From NCBI RefSeq assembly GCF_900101885.1, contig NZ_FNAN01000004.1:186001-250000 (forward strand): DNA of 64,000 nt, written 5' to 3'. The translations under genes and the position numbers were made by a program. Position 1 is the first letter of the stretch; each line of letters begins with the position of its first letter. This document shows positions 17,485 to 26,332 of this stretch, one piece after another. This stretch comes from Dyadobacter soli. GTDB taxonomy: Bacteria > Bacteroidota > Bacteroidia > Cytophagales > Spirosomataceae. The notes under the pieces are model-generated. The model saw nothing but the letters and a program-made list of their open reading frames with translations, was not told the DNA's origin and ran no database searches.

Positions 17485-18141
17485 TTAAAAGAGCGCAGCG
17501 ATCTTTTCGTAGGAAAGGTCGCTGTAATCGTTTACATATAGATTACACGGTGGCAATTCCTCTCGCGTATGCGAGCTGAGCACGCCTACCACGCGCATAC
17601 CTGCATTAAGCGCGGCCGAGACGCCGGAAAATGAATCTTCGAATACTACGCACTGGCTGGGTTCAACGCCCAGGTTTTTTGCCGAAGTAAGGTAAACTTC
17701 CGGATCGGGCTTGTGCTTTTTCACATCTTCGCTGGCCAGAATCGATCCCAGCATTTCCTGAATGGGCACTTTACTCAGGATAAGGTCAAGGTTAGCGCGC
17801 GGCGCGGAAGTGGCCACGCCGAGTACTGCGCCGTTGGCTTTCAAATCCTGCATGAATGCTACAATGCCGTTGATAGGCTCTACATAAGGTGCATAGAGCT
17901 CACGAAACAGCCCTTCCTTCTCTTCTTCCATTTGCAACAACTCATCCCCTTCTACTATGCGCTGCAAAAAATGGCTCAGAATATAGCTGTTGCTTTTGCC
18001 ATACATATGTTGTGCAAACTCCTCTTCGGTAGGAGCAAGATTTCTTTTTGAAAAAAATTCGCGGAATGCGCGGGAGTGGTACGGATTTGTATGAACGATT
18101 ACGCCGTCCATGTCGAAAATAACTGCTATTTTTTCTTTCAT
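17485..18141 (-). CDS. HAD-superfamily phosphatase / beta-phosphoglucomutase-like
   Basis: 218 residues, subfamily IA. Motif I is FDMDGVIVHT (nucleophile Asp and +2 Asp), followed by a helical cap with NPYHSRAF. Motif II is at GVATSAP, motif III at KKHKPDPEVYL and motif IV at VVFEDSFSGVSAA. The pattern resembles beta-phosphoglucomutases and sugar-phosphate phosphatases; the substrate is not clear. Single gene, convergent with the membrane module. A TAACTTTG-like -7 box (minus strand, 18146-18153) lies just upstream of the start, too close for a normal leader and without a -33 partner. Confidence 0.9.
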   Translation of the reverse strand: MKEKIAVIFDMDGVIVHTNPYHSRAFREFFSKRNLAPTEEEFAQHMYGKSNSYILSHFLQRIVEGDELLQMEEEKEGLFRELYAPYVEPINGIVAFMQDLKANGAVLGVATSAPRANLDLILSKVPIQEMLGSILASEDVKKHKPDPEVYLTSAKNLGVEPSQCVVFEDSFSGVSAALNAGMRVVGVLSSHTREELPPCNLYVNDYSDLSYEKIAALF

Positions 18142-18386
18142 CCGGCAAAGTTAACCATCGGAATAGCTTCCGGAAAATGAAATGCAGAACTAAAATCGAG
18201 CGCAAAAAGTGAAATAGTTTGACAACTTAAATTCAAACTTTTTACAAACGACTGCCTTTTTTATGGAGCATTCTATTAAATTTACCAACGACGCCTCACA
18301 CTATCCCTTCAAAACTTCCTTACAGTCAACGTTATAAGCGTCCTACTTTTACCCGACCCAATTTCCTGATCAATTAATTGCAGTGT

Positions 18387-18839
18387 ATGAATGAATTAGA
18401 ACGAGCTGGCAATGGAGTTAACGGCCAGGCGGTTTCCAAGCCCAAAACACTCACTTCTCTCGAAGTGTACGATCAATACGGAGCGATGGCTTACGGTATA
18501 ATCCTGCAAATCCTGCCACAGGTACACCTTGCGCAGGAGGTGCTGGTTAGCGTGTTTTCCTCTCCGCAATTGCAATCTTGTAACAGTTATCCATTTACGT
18601 TTGCCGCCTGCGTGATCAAACTGGCGCGGGAAAAAGCTGTTGAAGCCAAACGTAAACTCACTGCCCTGGTACCCGCAGGAGCCGAATACGCAAGTGGGGA
18701 TACTTCTCCTCAAAGCATTTTCGACCTCGCATTCCGGCAAGGTTTCACGCCGGACGAAGTAGCAGGCAAGCTGAACATTTCCAAGAAGGAAGTGCTGCAT
18801 TCTTTTCACGAGTTTTTCAAATCATACCGCAACGCATAA
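18387..18839 (+). CDS. Degenerate ECF-sigma-like regulatory protein
   Basis: 150 residues from the ATG at 18387. The layout recalls an ECF sigma factor: an N-terminal helical part (YDQYGAMAYGIILQILPQVHLAQEVLVSVF, here shortened) like region 2, and a C-terminal helix-turn-helix (FRQGFTPDEVAGKLNISKKEVLHSFHEFF) like region 4. The usual region-2 DNA-melting residues and the DxxQD-type motif are not visible. The next gene encodes a probable anti-sigma factor, which supports the reading. It may be a diverged sigma or a sigma-derived regulator. Confidence 0.6.
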   Translation: MNELERAGNGVNGQAVSKPKTLTSLEVYDQYGAMAYGIILQILPQVHLAQEVLVSVFSSPQLQSCNSYPFTFAACVIKLAREKAVEAKRKLTALVPAGAEYASGDTSPQSIFDLAFRQGFTPDEVAGKLNISKKEVLHSFHEFFKSYRNA

Positions 18840-18851
18840 CCTTTACACACA

Positions 18852-19313
18852 TTGAGCAAGCAGGAATTTATAGAAAGCGGCATTCTCGAATCGCACCTGA
18901 TGGGACTGGCCAATGAAGAAGAGCAGCAGCTCGTTGCGGAAATGATGCTGTCCGACAATGCAATGTCCGAATATGTAAATGATCTTGAAGACGATATCAA
19001 GCGCTATTTTGCAGAAGGCTCGGTACCTCCGCCCGAAGCTGTGAGAGAAATTATATTGCTCCGGAGCATTCGGGAGAAAAAAGGCCCGAGCAACTACGGC
19101 GTAGGCGAAACGGTGGATGCCAAGCAATACCTCGATGTGGAGGTGAACGACACGCACATGAAAGTGCACAAGCTGTGGCGCCCCGCATTCATTGCCGTAT
19201 TCATCCTGTCAAAAATCTTCCTGATCGCAGGTTTGTATTTCTATTTCAAATCGGTGGCGCAGCAGGAGGAAATCGACAAGATCAAAACTGAAATGCAACA
19301 GAACAATCCGTAA
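18852..19313 (+). CDS. Probable anti-sigma factor, single membrane helix
   Basis: 153 residues with a TTG start; the only nearby ATG would remove the conserved IESGILESHLMGLANEEE segment. That segment matches the N-terminus of Bacteroidota RskA-like anti-sigma proteins (SGxLExYxLGxxxxEE). A cytoplasmic helical part is followed by a membrane helix (about 114-134, AFIAVFILSKIFLIAGLYFYF) and a short coiled C-terminus. The periplasmic RskA domain is missing, so it is a minimal form. It starts 12 bases after the sigma-like gene; a terminator follows. Confidence 0.65.
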   Translation: MSKQEFIESGILESHLMGLANEEEQQLVAEMMLSDNAMSEYVNDLEDDIKRYFAEGSVPPPEAVREIILLRSIREKKGPSNYGVGETVDAKQYLDVEVNDTHMKVHKLWRPAFIAVFILSKIFLIAGLYFYFKSVAQQEEIDKIKTEMQQNNP

Positions 19314-19334
19314 AAATATCGACCTGTACACACG

Positions 19335-19370
19335 AAAGCCGGCGGACCTTGTGATCCGACCGGCTTTTTT
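19335..19370. terminator. Terminator between anti-sigma gene and dps
   Basis: The stem AAAGCCGG / CCGGCTTT contains an inner CGGA / TCCG stem and is followed by six T on the plus strand. It serves the sigma-like/anti-sigma transcript; on the minus strand the T-run is short. Confidence 0.8.
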
Positions 19371-19385
19371 CATGTTTTGTAAATG

Positions 19386-19856
19386 CTATTTCAGGAATGC
19401 GCGGAGCATCCAGGCCATTTTCTCGTGTTCTCTCAAAAGACCGGTTACGTAGTCGCTCGATCCGAGGTCTTTGTAAGTGTCCGCAAACTCGGTTACGAGT
19501 GGACGGAGGATACGAATGATTGTTTCGTGGTCGTCCAGCAGGTTTTGCAGCTGCGTTTTCGAGTCGCTCGTATATTCTTGTTCGAGCAGGTCGGTCAGTT
19601 TGAGGATATCCGACAGGCGGGCTTCTGAATAGTGGCCAATCGCGCGGATACGTTCTGCGATATCGTCGAGGATCACCTGCAGTTGCTCGTATTGTCCTTC
19701 AAACAGCTTGTGCAATTCGAAGAAATTCATGCCGCCGATGTTCCAGTGGTAGTTACGGGTTTTGGTGTAAAGTACAAACTCGTTGGCGAGCAACTTATTC
19801 AACTGGTAGGCTACGGCCTGGGTATGCTCGTCAGATATTCCGATGTTGGTTTTCAT
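19386..19856 (-). CDS. dps: Dps family DNA-binding ferritin-like protein
   Basis: 156 residues, the usual length. It forms a 12-subunit shell that oxidises and stores iron and protects DNA in oxidative stress and starvation. The ferroxidase-site signature at the subunit interface is clear: YHWNIGGMNFFELHKLFE (His and Glu/Asp ligands), followed by LDDIAERIRAIGH. The N-terminal tail is short and not Lys-rich, so direct DNA binding is uncertain. A good promoter lies upstream. Confidence 0.96.
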   Translation of the reverse strand: MKTNIGISDEHTQAVAYQLNKLLANEFVLYTKTRNYHWNIGGMNFFELHKLFEGQYEQLQVILDDIAERIRAIGHYSEARLSDILKLTDLLEQEYTSDSKTQLQNLLDDHETIIRILRPLVTEFADTYKDLGSSDYVTGLLREHEKMAWMLRAFLK

Positions 19857-19904
19857 GCGTCTTAAAATTAGGTATAGTTAATTGTGTTGATTCATATACG
19901 TAAC

Positions 19905-19935
19905 CAAAGCTAATCGGTAAAAAGTTGCCCTGCAA
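19905..19935 (-). promoter_or_regulatory. dps promoter
   Basis: Read on the minus strand: TTG at 19935-19933, a 20-base spacer, TAGCTTTG at 19912-19905. This is the same -7 box as at three other promoters in the window. The predicted start is about 40 bases before the dps ATG. No obvious Fur or OxyR operator was seen. Confidence 0.6.
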
Positions 19936-20063
19936 TGTCAAAGAATACGATTTTGATGGCATTTTTAACCGCAGGAAAATTGCCGCACGATATATCGTTA
20001 CCAAAGCCCCATTCTTCCGTATAGGTAGGAAAGAATTGTTATATTTGTTAACGTGCTTTTCAC

Positions 20064-20669
20064 ATGACCGATCGCGAACGAATCAGTAATCTGGAAGAAA
20101 TGGTAGCGGACATATTACTTAAACTGGACGAAATTGAGCGCATGCTCAACGACATTCCCCGTTTGGAAGATTACAACGAGTACAATCTTAAAACGCTGGA
20201 AGAAGGATTGCTGGAACTTGCCAAGAAAGAGCTTGTCTTGAATGACCGGCAGACGTTGCTCGAAAAGAGTTTTGCACTACTCATGGAAGTGTGCCGGAGA
20301 AATTCAGAAGAAATTGAAGCGATTCGTAAGATCCGGGATGCCCCCCAGCCGAGCGATAACAACGCAGAGTTGTTCGAATTCCTGATGTCAAAATTTGATG
20401 CGGTAGATGAGCGTTTCCAACAGCTGGACATATATTTCAGGCAGATCGACGAACGTTTCAGACAAGTTGACGAACGTTTTGAACAGATAGACAAACAATT
20501 CAATCGATTTAAAAGATTGATATACACCCGGACGAATCGACTGGAATTCAAACTAACACAGCAGGAAGATGAGCTTAAAAAAATTTCTCTCGAGATTCAA
20601 GCTCTTGGAGATCTTGTGAACAAGCTCAAGACAGAAGTCGATTCGATTAAAAACAAACTATTTAATTAA
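20064..20669 (+). CDS. Coiled-coil protein of unknown function
   Basis: 201 residues, almost entirely charged and helical, with no membrane segment or signal peptide. Heptad-like repeats stand out at about 112-152, where FRQIDERFRQVDERFEQID repeats a seven-residue unit. A second coil lies at 165-200. I do not recognise the family; the shape is that of a rod-like cytoplasmic oligomer. It lies 22 bases before ispF in the same direction, so it may share a transcript, but no functional link to isoprenoid synthesis is known to me. Confidence 0.75.
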   Translation: MTDRERISNLEEMVADILLKLDEIERMLNDIPRLEDYNEYNLKTLEEGLLELAKKELVLNDRQTLLEKSFALLMEVCRRNSEEIEAIRKIRDAPQPSDNNAELFEFLMSKFDAVDERFQQLDIYFRQIDERFRQVDERFEQIDKQFNRFKRLIYTRTNRLEFKLTQQEDELKKISLEIQALGDLVNKLKTEVDSIKNKLFN

Positions 20670-20691
20670 TAACACCCCGAATACACCTATT

Positions 20692-21195
20692 ATGTTCCCA
20701 TTCCGCGTAGGCCAGGGCTACGATGTTCATCAGTTGGTAGAAGGCCGGCCGTTTTGGCTCGGCGGTATTTTAATCCCTCATACACACGGTGCCAAAGGGC
20801 ATTCCGACGCCGACGTGGTTTGCCACGTAATGTGTGACGCGCTCCTGGGCGCAGCCAATCTCCGCAATATCGGTTACCATTTTTCCGACAAAGACCCGCA
20901 ATGGAAGGGCGTCGACAGCAAGATCCTCCTGGCCAAAGTACTGGAAATGATCCGCGAAAAGGGTTTTGAAGTCGGAAATGTGGATGTGACCATCGTATTG
21001 CAAAATCCTAAACTGAACCCGCATATCCCGGCCATGAAAAGTTGCCTGGCAGAGGTTACGGGTATTTCCGAAGAAGACATTTCAATCAAAGCTACCACTT
21101 CCGAGCACCTGGGGTTTGTGGGAAGGGAAGAAGGCATCGCGGCGCATTGCGTAGCATTGATTTACCAGCCGGGCATATTCCCCGGTGTTGCATAG
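20692..21195 (+). CDS. ispF: 2-C-methyl-D-erythritol 2,4-cyclodiphosphate synthase
   Basis: 167 residues. It makes the cyclic diphosphate in the MEP isoprenoid pathway with release of CMP. The metal ligands and substrate loop are visible in GYDVHQLV (Asp, His) and GHSDADVVCHVMCDALLG, and the C-terminus has KATTSEHLGFVGREEGIAAH. This shows that the organism uses the MEP pathway. Other MEP genes are not in the window. Confidence 0.97.
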   Translation: MFPFRVGQGYDVHQLVEGRPFWLGGILIPHTHGAKGHSDADVVCHVMCDALLGAANLRNIGYHFSDKDPQWKGVDSKILLAKVLEMIREKGFEVGNVDVTIVLQNPKLNPHIPAMKSCLAEVTGISEEDISIKATTSEHLGFVGREEGIAAHCVALIYQPGIFPGVA

Positions 21196-21222
21196 CAAAC
21201 GTTCCTGATAAAATAGATTTGC

Positions 21223-22362
21223 ATGAAAAAAGTAGTACTGTTCCTCTCCCTTTCCATGGGCGTGACATTCAGCGCGTGCGCCCAGCAATCATCCGCACCA
21301 CTCGCCGAACAACCGCTCGGTTTTGAAGAATACGATCCAATCTCCACTTTGAAAGTGGAAGAGCACCCGCTGAAAAAGGCAAAATTCCCGTTTATCGACG
21401 TCCACAATCACCAGTATCAAATGCCTTCACAGGATTTGAAAGCGCTTGTAAAGCAAATGGACGCGCTCAATATGGCCATTATGGTCAACCTCAGTGGCCG
21501 AGGCTGGTCGCAGGAATGGGCAGAGGGGACAGCTACCTTGAAAGGGTCATTGGAAAATGTGACCAAAAACGAGCCGAAGCGTATCGCTGTTTTCACTAAC
21601 CTGCAATTCAAAGGATTTGGCGAAAAGGACTGGTCGGCGAAGGCGGTGAAGCAATTGGAAGAAGATGTGAAAATGGGTGCCAAAGGTCTGAAAATCTATA
21701 AAAGCCTGGGTTTCGCAGGCATTAAGGACGACAAGGGCAATCGCGTACCCGTGAGCGATCCGCGCTTGCAGCCGGTTTGGCAGAAATGCGGCGAGCTGGG
21801 CATTCCCGTACTGATCCACACGGCCGACGTACCGTCGTTCTGGGACCCGATGGACCGCTACAACGAGCGCTGGCTCGAACTCAAAACGCACCCAGGGCGC
21901 AGACGCGGCCCCAACGATCCCATTCCGTTTGACTCACTGATCGCCGAGCAGCACCATATTTTCAAGATGAACCCCAAAACGACGTTCATCAATGCGCACA
22001 TGGGCTGGTACCCCAACAACCTCAAAAAGCTCGACAGCCTGATGATCGCATTCCCGAATATGTATGTGGAAATAGGCGCCGTAATAGCGGAACTGGGCCG
22101 CCAGCCGCGCACTGCGAAGAAGTTTTTTGATAAATACCAGGACCGCGTGCTATTCGGGAAAGACAGCTGGGTACCCGCCGAATACGCTACTTATTTCCGG
22201 GTGTTGGAAACCGAGGACGAATATTTCCCCTACCACAAAAAATACCACGCGTTCTGGCGCATGTACGGCATGGGGCTGTCCGACGAAGTCTTGAAAAAGC
22301 TTTATTACAAGAACGCCTTGAAGATCATCCCGAGACTCGATAAAAGCCAGTTCCCGAACTGA
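21223..22362 (+). CDS. Exported amidohydrolase (TIM-barrel)
   Basis: 379 residues. A short signal peptide ends at a lipobox-like FSACAQQ (Cys19), so it is probably an outer- or inner-membrane lipoprotein. The catalytic barrel follows, with FIDVHNHQYQ (the HxH metal site, here His-Asn-His), LIHTADVPSFW (second His), FINAHMGWYPNN (third His) and VLFGKDSW (Asp). This is the amidohydrolase-2 pattern, which includes decarboxylases and lactonases; the substrate is unknown. It lies 27 bases after ispF and is convergent with the TPR gene. Confidence 0.87.
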   Translation: MKKVVLFLSLSMGVTFSACAQQSSAPLAEQPLGFEEYDPISTLKVEEHPLKKAKFPFIDVHNHQYQMPSQDLKALVKQMDALNMAIMVNLSGRGWSQEWAEGTATLKGSLENVTKNEPKRIAVFTNLQFKGFGEKDWSAKAVKQLEEDVKMGAKGLKIYKSLGFAGIKDDKGNRVPVSDPRLQPVWQKCGELGIPVLIHTADVPSFWDPMDRYNERWLELKTHPGRRRGPNDPIPFDSLIAEQHHIFKMNPKTTFINAHMGWYPNNLKKLDSLMIAFPNMYVEIGAVIAELGRQPRTAKKFFDKYQDRVLFGKDSWVPAEYATYFRVLETEDEYFPYHKKYHAFWRMYGMGLSDEVLKKLYYKNALKIIPRLDKSQFPN

Positions 22363-22377
22363 TCACATCCCATTATC

Positions 22378-23496
22378 CTATTTGAATGCCTTGGCTTCCC
22401 GCACTACCGACCGGTATTCGGCTTTGCCAAGGCATTTTTTATAATACTCCTTGGCTTTCGCTTTGTTGCCCGCCCGTGCGGAAATGCGCGCGAGGCCCGC
22501 GTAGGCGAATGCATGATACTCTTTCGTGTATTGATCGTCGTGCGGGGTTTTCAATGCGAGTAGGTATTCTTTCTGTGCCGCAGCGTCGTTCTTTCTGTCT
22601 TTTTCTTCCAAAATCCCCTGAAACGTTCGCCACGCGACCGGGAAAAAGCCGGTGTTTTGTTTACGAAGGAGCTGAACGCCTTCATGTGCCTCATCATAAT
22701 TCCCTGAAAGCAGCTGCGCTTCCACGTTTTTCATCAAATAAATAGGGTTACGCGGGTATTGATCCACCAGCTTTTCCATGTAAACGGCCGCCTTCTCCGG
22801 CTTGGCCTCGTATTTCAGGTAAATGTGTGAAATGTAAAAGCAGGATTCCGCTTTGGTGATCGTCCCGACTTTGGTAGCTGTATCTATTTGTTTCAAACCC
22901 AAAGCTTTATCACCATTTTTGAAAAACACCAGCAATGGCTTCACGATCGGATGTTCTTCCGGATACACTTCCACATAGTAATTATACATTCCCGAGGTGA
23001 AGTAGAACTCCGGGTTCTTGTGCATCAGCTTGAAACCTTCTACAAACGCATTATAAGCCTTTTTCCCCTCGCCTGCCGCCGCCATCATTTCGCCGCGATA
23101 GTTGTACATCATAGCCATATAACCCCGCGCCACCATCGTATAAAACACGGCTTCGGGATCGGTACTATTCTTTCCGTAGCGCTTGGTAATCGCTTCCAGG
23201 CATTGATCGAGCTTTTGGATGTATTCTTTGGATTTCGTCGGATTATCCTTGATCGGCAGGTATTTCCAATACAAAATGAAGGAATCGAGAATGTAGGAAA
23301 CGGGGTGATTGGGATACTTTTTTTCGACTTGATCGATAATCTGGACCGCTTCGTCGAACTCGTAATTGTAAATTTTGTCGAGGCTGTTTTGAATGTGTTT
23401 TAACGAAGCAGGGTCATTCAGTAACTGTGCATTGGCCTGCGTTGTGCATAGGGCAAACAAAACCCATATGCACAGCGAACGAAGTGTAATTTGCAT
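22378..23496 (-). CDS. Exported TPR-repeat protein
   Basis: 372 residues from the ATG at 23496; a TTG three codons upstream is less likely. A signal peptide (ending TTQANAQ) is followed by tetratricopeptide-like helical pairs along the whole length (for example AFAYAGLARISARAGNKAKAKEYYKKCL near the end). It should be a periplasmic scaffold for protein interactions. No enzymatic domain is seen. Divergent from the M16 peptidase gene; the intervening 138 bases hold that gene's promoter. Confidence 0.83.
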   Translation of the reverse strand: MQITLRSLCIWVLFALCTTQANAQLLNDPASLKHIQNSLDKIYNYEFDEAVQIIDQVEKKYPNHPVSYILDSFILYWKYLPIKDNPTKSKEYIQKLDQCLEAITKRYGKNSTDPEAVFYTMVARGYMAMMYNYRGEMMAAAGEGKKAYNAFVEGFKLMHKNPEFYFTSGMYNYYVEVYPEEHPIVKPLLVFFKNGDKALGLKQIDTATKVGTITKAESCFYISHIYLKYEAKPEKAAVYMEKLVDQYPRNPIYLMKNVEAQLLSGNYDEAHEGVQLLRKQNTGFFPVAWRTFQGILEEKDRKNDAAAQKEYLLALKTPHDDQYTKEYHAFAYAGLARISARAGNKAKAKEYYKKCLGKAEYRSVVREAKAFK

Positions 23497-23514
23497 GGCT
23501 CTCAACTAAATTGG

Positions 23515-23546
23515 TTTGGTGGTGTCCCAGCTGAACAGTAGCTTTG
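23515..23546 (+). promoter_or_regulatory. Promoter of the first M16 peptidase gene
   Basis: TTTG at 23515-23518, a 20-base spacer and TAGCTTTG at 23539-23546, matching the Bacteroidota consensus. Predicted start near 23553, giving a leader of about 80 bases. Confidence 0.65.
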
Positions 23547-23634
23547 TTTATAACCCATAATTGAATGCGCGGGTTTCGGTCCCCGGTTTTATTTTGGCTA
23601 AAATCTCAACATTCAACTTCCTTTTTGATAAAAT

Positions 23635-24876
23635 ATGATTCGCTATAAGCAGTTCACACTGGGGAATGGCCTTCGGGTATTTGTCCACGAAGACTTTTCG
23701 ACACCCATGGCTGCGGTCAATATCCTTTATAATGTAGGCTCGCGCGACGAGGACGAGCAGCGCACAGGATTCGCGCATTTGTTTGAGCATTTGATGTTTG
23801 GCGGTTCCAAAAATATTCCCAGCTACGACATTCCGGTGCAAAATGTGGGGGGTGAAAACAATGCATTTACGTCACCCGACATTACCAATTACTACATCAC
23901 ATTACCTGCTGATAACGTAGAAACGGCATTCTGGCTCGAATCCGACCGGATGCTGAGCCTGTCGTTCGATCCCAATGTGCTCGAAGTGCAGCGCAAGGTG
24001 GTGATCGAGGAATTTAAACAACGCTACCTCAATCAGCCTTATGGCGATATGTGGCTAAAACTGCGGCCATTGGCCTACAAAACACACCCTTACCGCTGGG
24101 CGACGATCGGAAAGGACATCGGCCACATCGAACGCGCCACGATGGACGACGTGCAGGATTTCTTCTTCCGCTTCTACCGGCCCAACAATGCGGTAATGGT
24201 CGTTGCGGGCGCCGTACCATTCGAAAAAGTGCAGGAACTGGCTGAAAAATGGTTTGGTAATATTCCGGCGGGACCAGCTTACGTCCGCAATCTTCCGGCC
24301 GAACCTGTGCAAACCGAAGCCCGCTTCCTCGAAACTTCGGCGAATGTTCCGCTAAACTCGCTGATCAAGGTTTTCCACATGCCGGGAAGGTACGATGCCG
24401 GTTTTTACGCCGGCGATTTGCTGAGCGACATTTTGGGAAGGGGTAAATCTTCAAGATTGTATCAAAAGCTGCTCAAAGAACGCGCATTGTTCAATAGTAT
24501 CGGCGGCAGCATTATCTCCTCGCTTGATCCAGGTTTGCTCATGATTAAAGGAAACCTGAACCCCGGCGTCACATTGGAAGAAGCCGACGCTGCGGTGACT
24601 GAAATTTTGCAGGAAATCGTTGAAAATGGCGCTACGGAGGAGGAAGTAACGAAGGTGAAGAACCAATCGGAAGCATCGCTGGCATTTTCGGAGGTGGAAC
24701 TGCTCAACCGGGCGATGAACCTGGCATTTGCCGCCAACGCAGGCAATGTGGATTGGGCCAATGCCGACGCCGACATTATCCGCGCGCTCACTACCGACGA
24801 TATTAACAATGCCGCGAAAGCCATTCTGAAACCTGAAAACGCCTCGACGCTCTATTACCGGGCAGAAGCGAAGTAA
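23635..24876 (+). CDS. M16-family zinc peptidase
   Basis: 413 residues, one M16 half-molecule pair (peptidase_M16 about 15-160, M16_C about 170-350). The inverted zinc motif HxxEH is present as HLFEHLMFGG, with a downstream Glu in the segment before ESDRMLSLSF. There is no signal peptide, so it is cytoplasmic or exported by another route. M16 enzymes degrade small peptides and leaders inside a closed chamber. A second M16 gene, convergent, lies 73 bases away. Confidence 0.93.
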   Translation: MIRYKQFTLGNGLRVFVHEDFSTPMAAVNILYNVGSRDEDEQRTGFAHLFEHLMFGGSKNIPSYDIPVQNVGGENNAFTSPDITNYYITLPADNVETAFWLESDRMLSLSFDPNVLEVQRKVVIEEFKQRYLNQPYGDMWLKLRPLAYKTHPYRWATIGKDIGHIERATMDDVQDFFFRFYRPNNAVMVVAGAVPFEKVQELAEKWFGNIPAGPAYVRNLPAEPVQTEARFLETSANVPLNSLIKVFHMPGRYDAGFYAGDLLSDILGRGKSSRLYQKLLKERALFNSIGGSIISSLDPGLLMIKGNLNPGVTLEEADAAVTEILQEIVENGATEEEVTKVKNQSEASLAFSEVELLNRAMNLAFAANAGNVDWANADADIIRALTTDDINNAAKAILKPENASTLYYRAEAK

Positions 24877-24891
24877 CAATACACGATAAGC

Positions 24892-24936
24892 AAAAAGCGC
24901 TGCCGGTACCATTGGACCAGCAGCGCTTTTTGTTTT
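24892..24936. terminator. Bidirectional terminator between the two M16 genes
   Basis: The perfect 12-base arms AAAAAGCGCTGC / GCAGCGCTTTTT are followed by TGTTTTT. With A-runs on one side and T-runs on the other, it can serve both convergent genes. Confidence 0.85.
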
Positions 24937-24949
24937 TAATACCAAAATA

Positions 24950-26242
24950 TCATTCCTCAGGCAGGAACGTGAGGTAGCTGAAATTCTGCTCATTGAACAT
25001 TTCCGTTGCGATTTCCTGCAACTGGGCCGCCGTAATCTGCTCAATTTCACCAAAAATCTCCGGTAACGAATCGACTTTACCGGTATCGAGAATGCTTTTG
25101 GCCATCATGAGCATAAAACTCATATTGCTCTCCTCCGACATCGCCAGCTGGCCCATGAGCTGGACCTTCGTCTGATGAAGCTGCAAAGTACTGAGCGGAA
25201 CCTCGCGAATGCGTTTCAACTCCTTATTAATCAGGAAAATGCTCTTACTCAGCTGTTTTTTCTCCGTACCAAAGAAAATGCCCGTAAAACCAGTATCGAG
25301 GTAAGGCGTGTAATTGGCTTCGATGGAATAGACAAAACCATACTTCTCCCGTAGCGAAAGGTTAAACCGGGAATTCATCCCCGGTCCGCCAAGGAGGTTG
25401 ACCAGCATAAAAAACGGCAACCGCCGATCGTCGAGCAATGCATAGGCGGGCTGGCCCATCGCGACCTGCGCCTGCTGGATCGGGCGTTCCCGCTCCTGGC
25501 GTACAGGTGTGTAGATCACCGGCGCATTCCGCTTCCGATTGGTAGTGCGGTGCGGCACACCGCCGAGGTATTTCTCGGCAATGCGGATCACGCGTGCAAA
25601 CGGCAGCCGGCTCACCGACGACACCACAATGCGCTCGGTATCGATATTATGGTTGATAAATTCGTACAAATGCTCCCGGCCGAATGAATTGACCGTTTCT
25701 GCCGTACCGAGGATGTTGGTGCCCAGCGCGTGTTCCGGGAAAATCAGCTGATCAAAATCGTCCTGAATGGCGTCTTCCGGCGAATCGACATACATCGACA
25801 TCTCTTCCAGGATCACATTCCGCTCGCGCTCGATCTGCTTGTCGGGAAACACCGAATGGAAAGTAATATCGGCCAGCAAATCCATCGCCTTCTCGAAATG
25901 GTCGTCGAGTACCGAGGCATGGAAGCAGATTTTCTCTTTGGTAGTATAGGCATTCAGCTCGCCGCCGACGTTTTCAAGCCGGTTGATCACGTGGTAGGAG
26001 CTTCGTTTTTCAGTACCCTTGAAAGCCATATGCTCCCAGAAATGGGCCAGGCCTTGCTGGTGAGGCAATTCATCGCGACTGCCGATATCGAGCATAATGC
26101 CGCAATGCGCTATTTGCGTGTAAGGAACCTGCTTGTGTGCAATGCGGATCCCGTTGGCCAGCGTGTGTATCTGATATTCTTCGGCTGTTGAAAGGGAGGT
26201 TGCTTTGGGGTTGCCCCGTTTGCGGACATTGTTTCTCTTCAT
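24950..26242 (-). CDS. Second M16-family zinc peptidase
   Basis: 430 residues from the ATG at 26242; a TTG nine codons further upstream is unlikely. The HxxEH site is intact as HFWEHMAFKG, and EKICFHASVLDDHFEKAMDLL leads to the third ligand. The C-terminal domain contains the REKYGFVYS segment typical of substrate-binding M16 halves. In many bacteria M16 proteins pair as an active and an inactive subunit; here both neighbours keep the zinc motif. It is closer to the processing-peptidase-like (M16B) group. No signal peptide. Confidence 0.93.
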   Translation of the reverse strand: MKRNNVRKRGNPKATSLSTAEEYQIHTLANGIRIAHKQVPYTQIAHCGIMLDIGSRDELPHQQGLAHFWEHMAFKGTEKRSSYHVINRLENVGGELNAYTTKEKICFHASVLDDHFEKAMDLLADITFHSVFPDKQIERERNVILEEMSMYVDSPEDAIQDDFDQLIFPEHALGTNILGTAETVNSFGREHLYEFINHNIDTERIVVSSVSRLPFARVIRIAEKYLGGVPHRTTNRKRNAPVIYTPVRQERERPIQQAQVAMGQPAYALLDDRRLPFFMLVNLLGGPGMNSRFNLSLREKYGFVYSIEANYTPYLDTGFTGIFFGTEKKQLSKSIFLINKELKRIREVPLSTLQLHQTKVQLMGQLAMSEESNMSFMLMMAKSILDTGKVDSLPEIFGEIEQITAAQLQEIATEMFNEQNFSYLTFLPEE

Positions 26243-26332
26243 TCCTTTGTAACACAAAATAGCCACCAATAATTTTCGGTGGTATCCGCAAAAATACGGA
26301 CTTTTGCCCGGAAAGCCTTGCAGTTACACATC

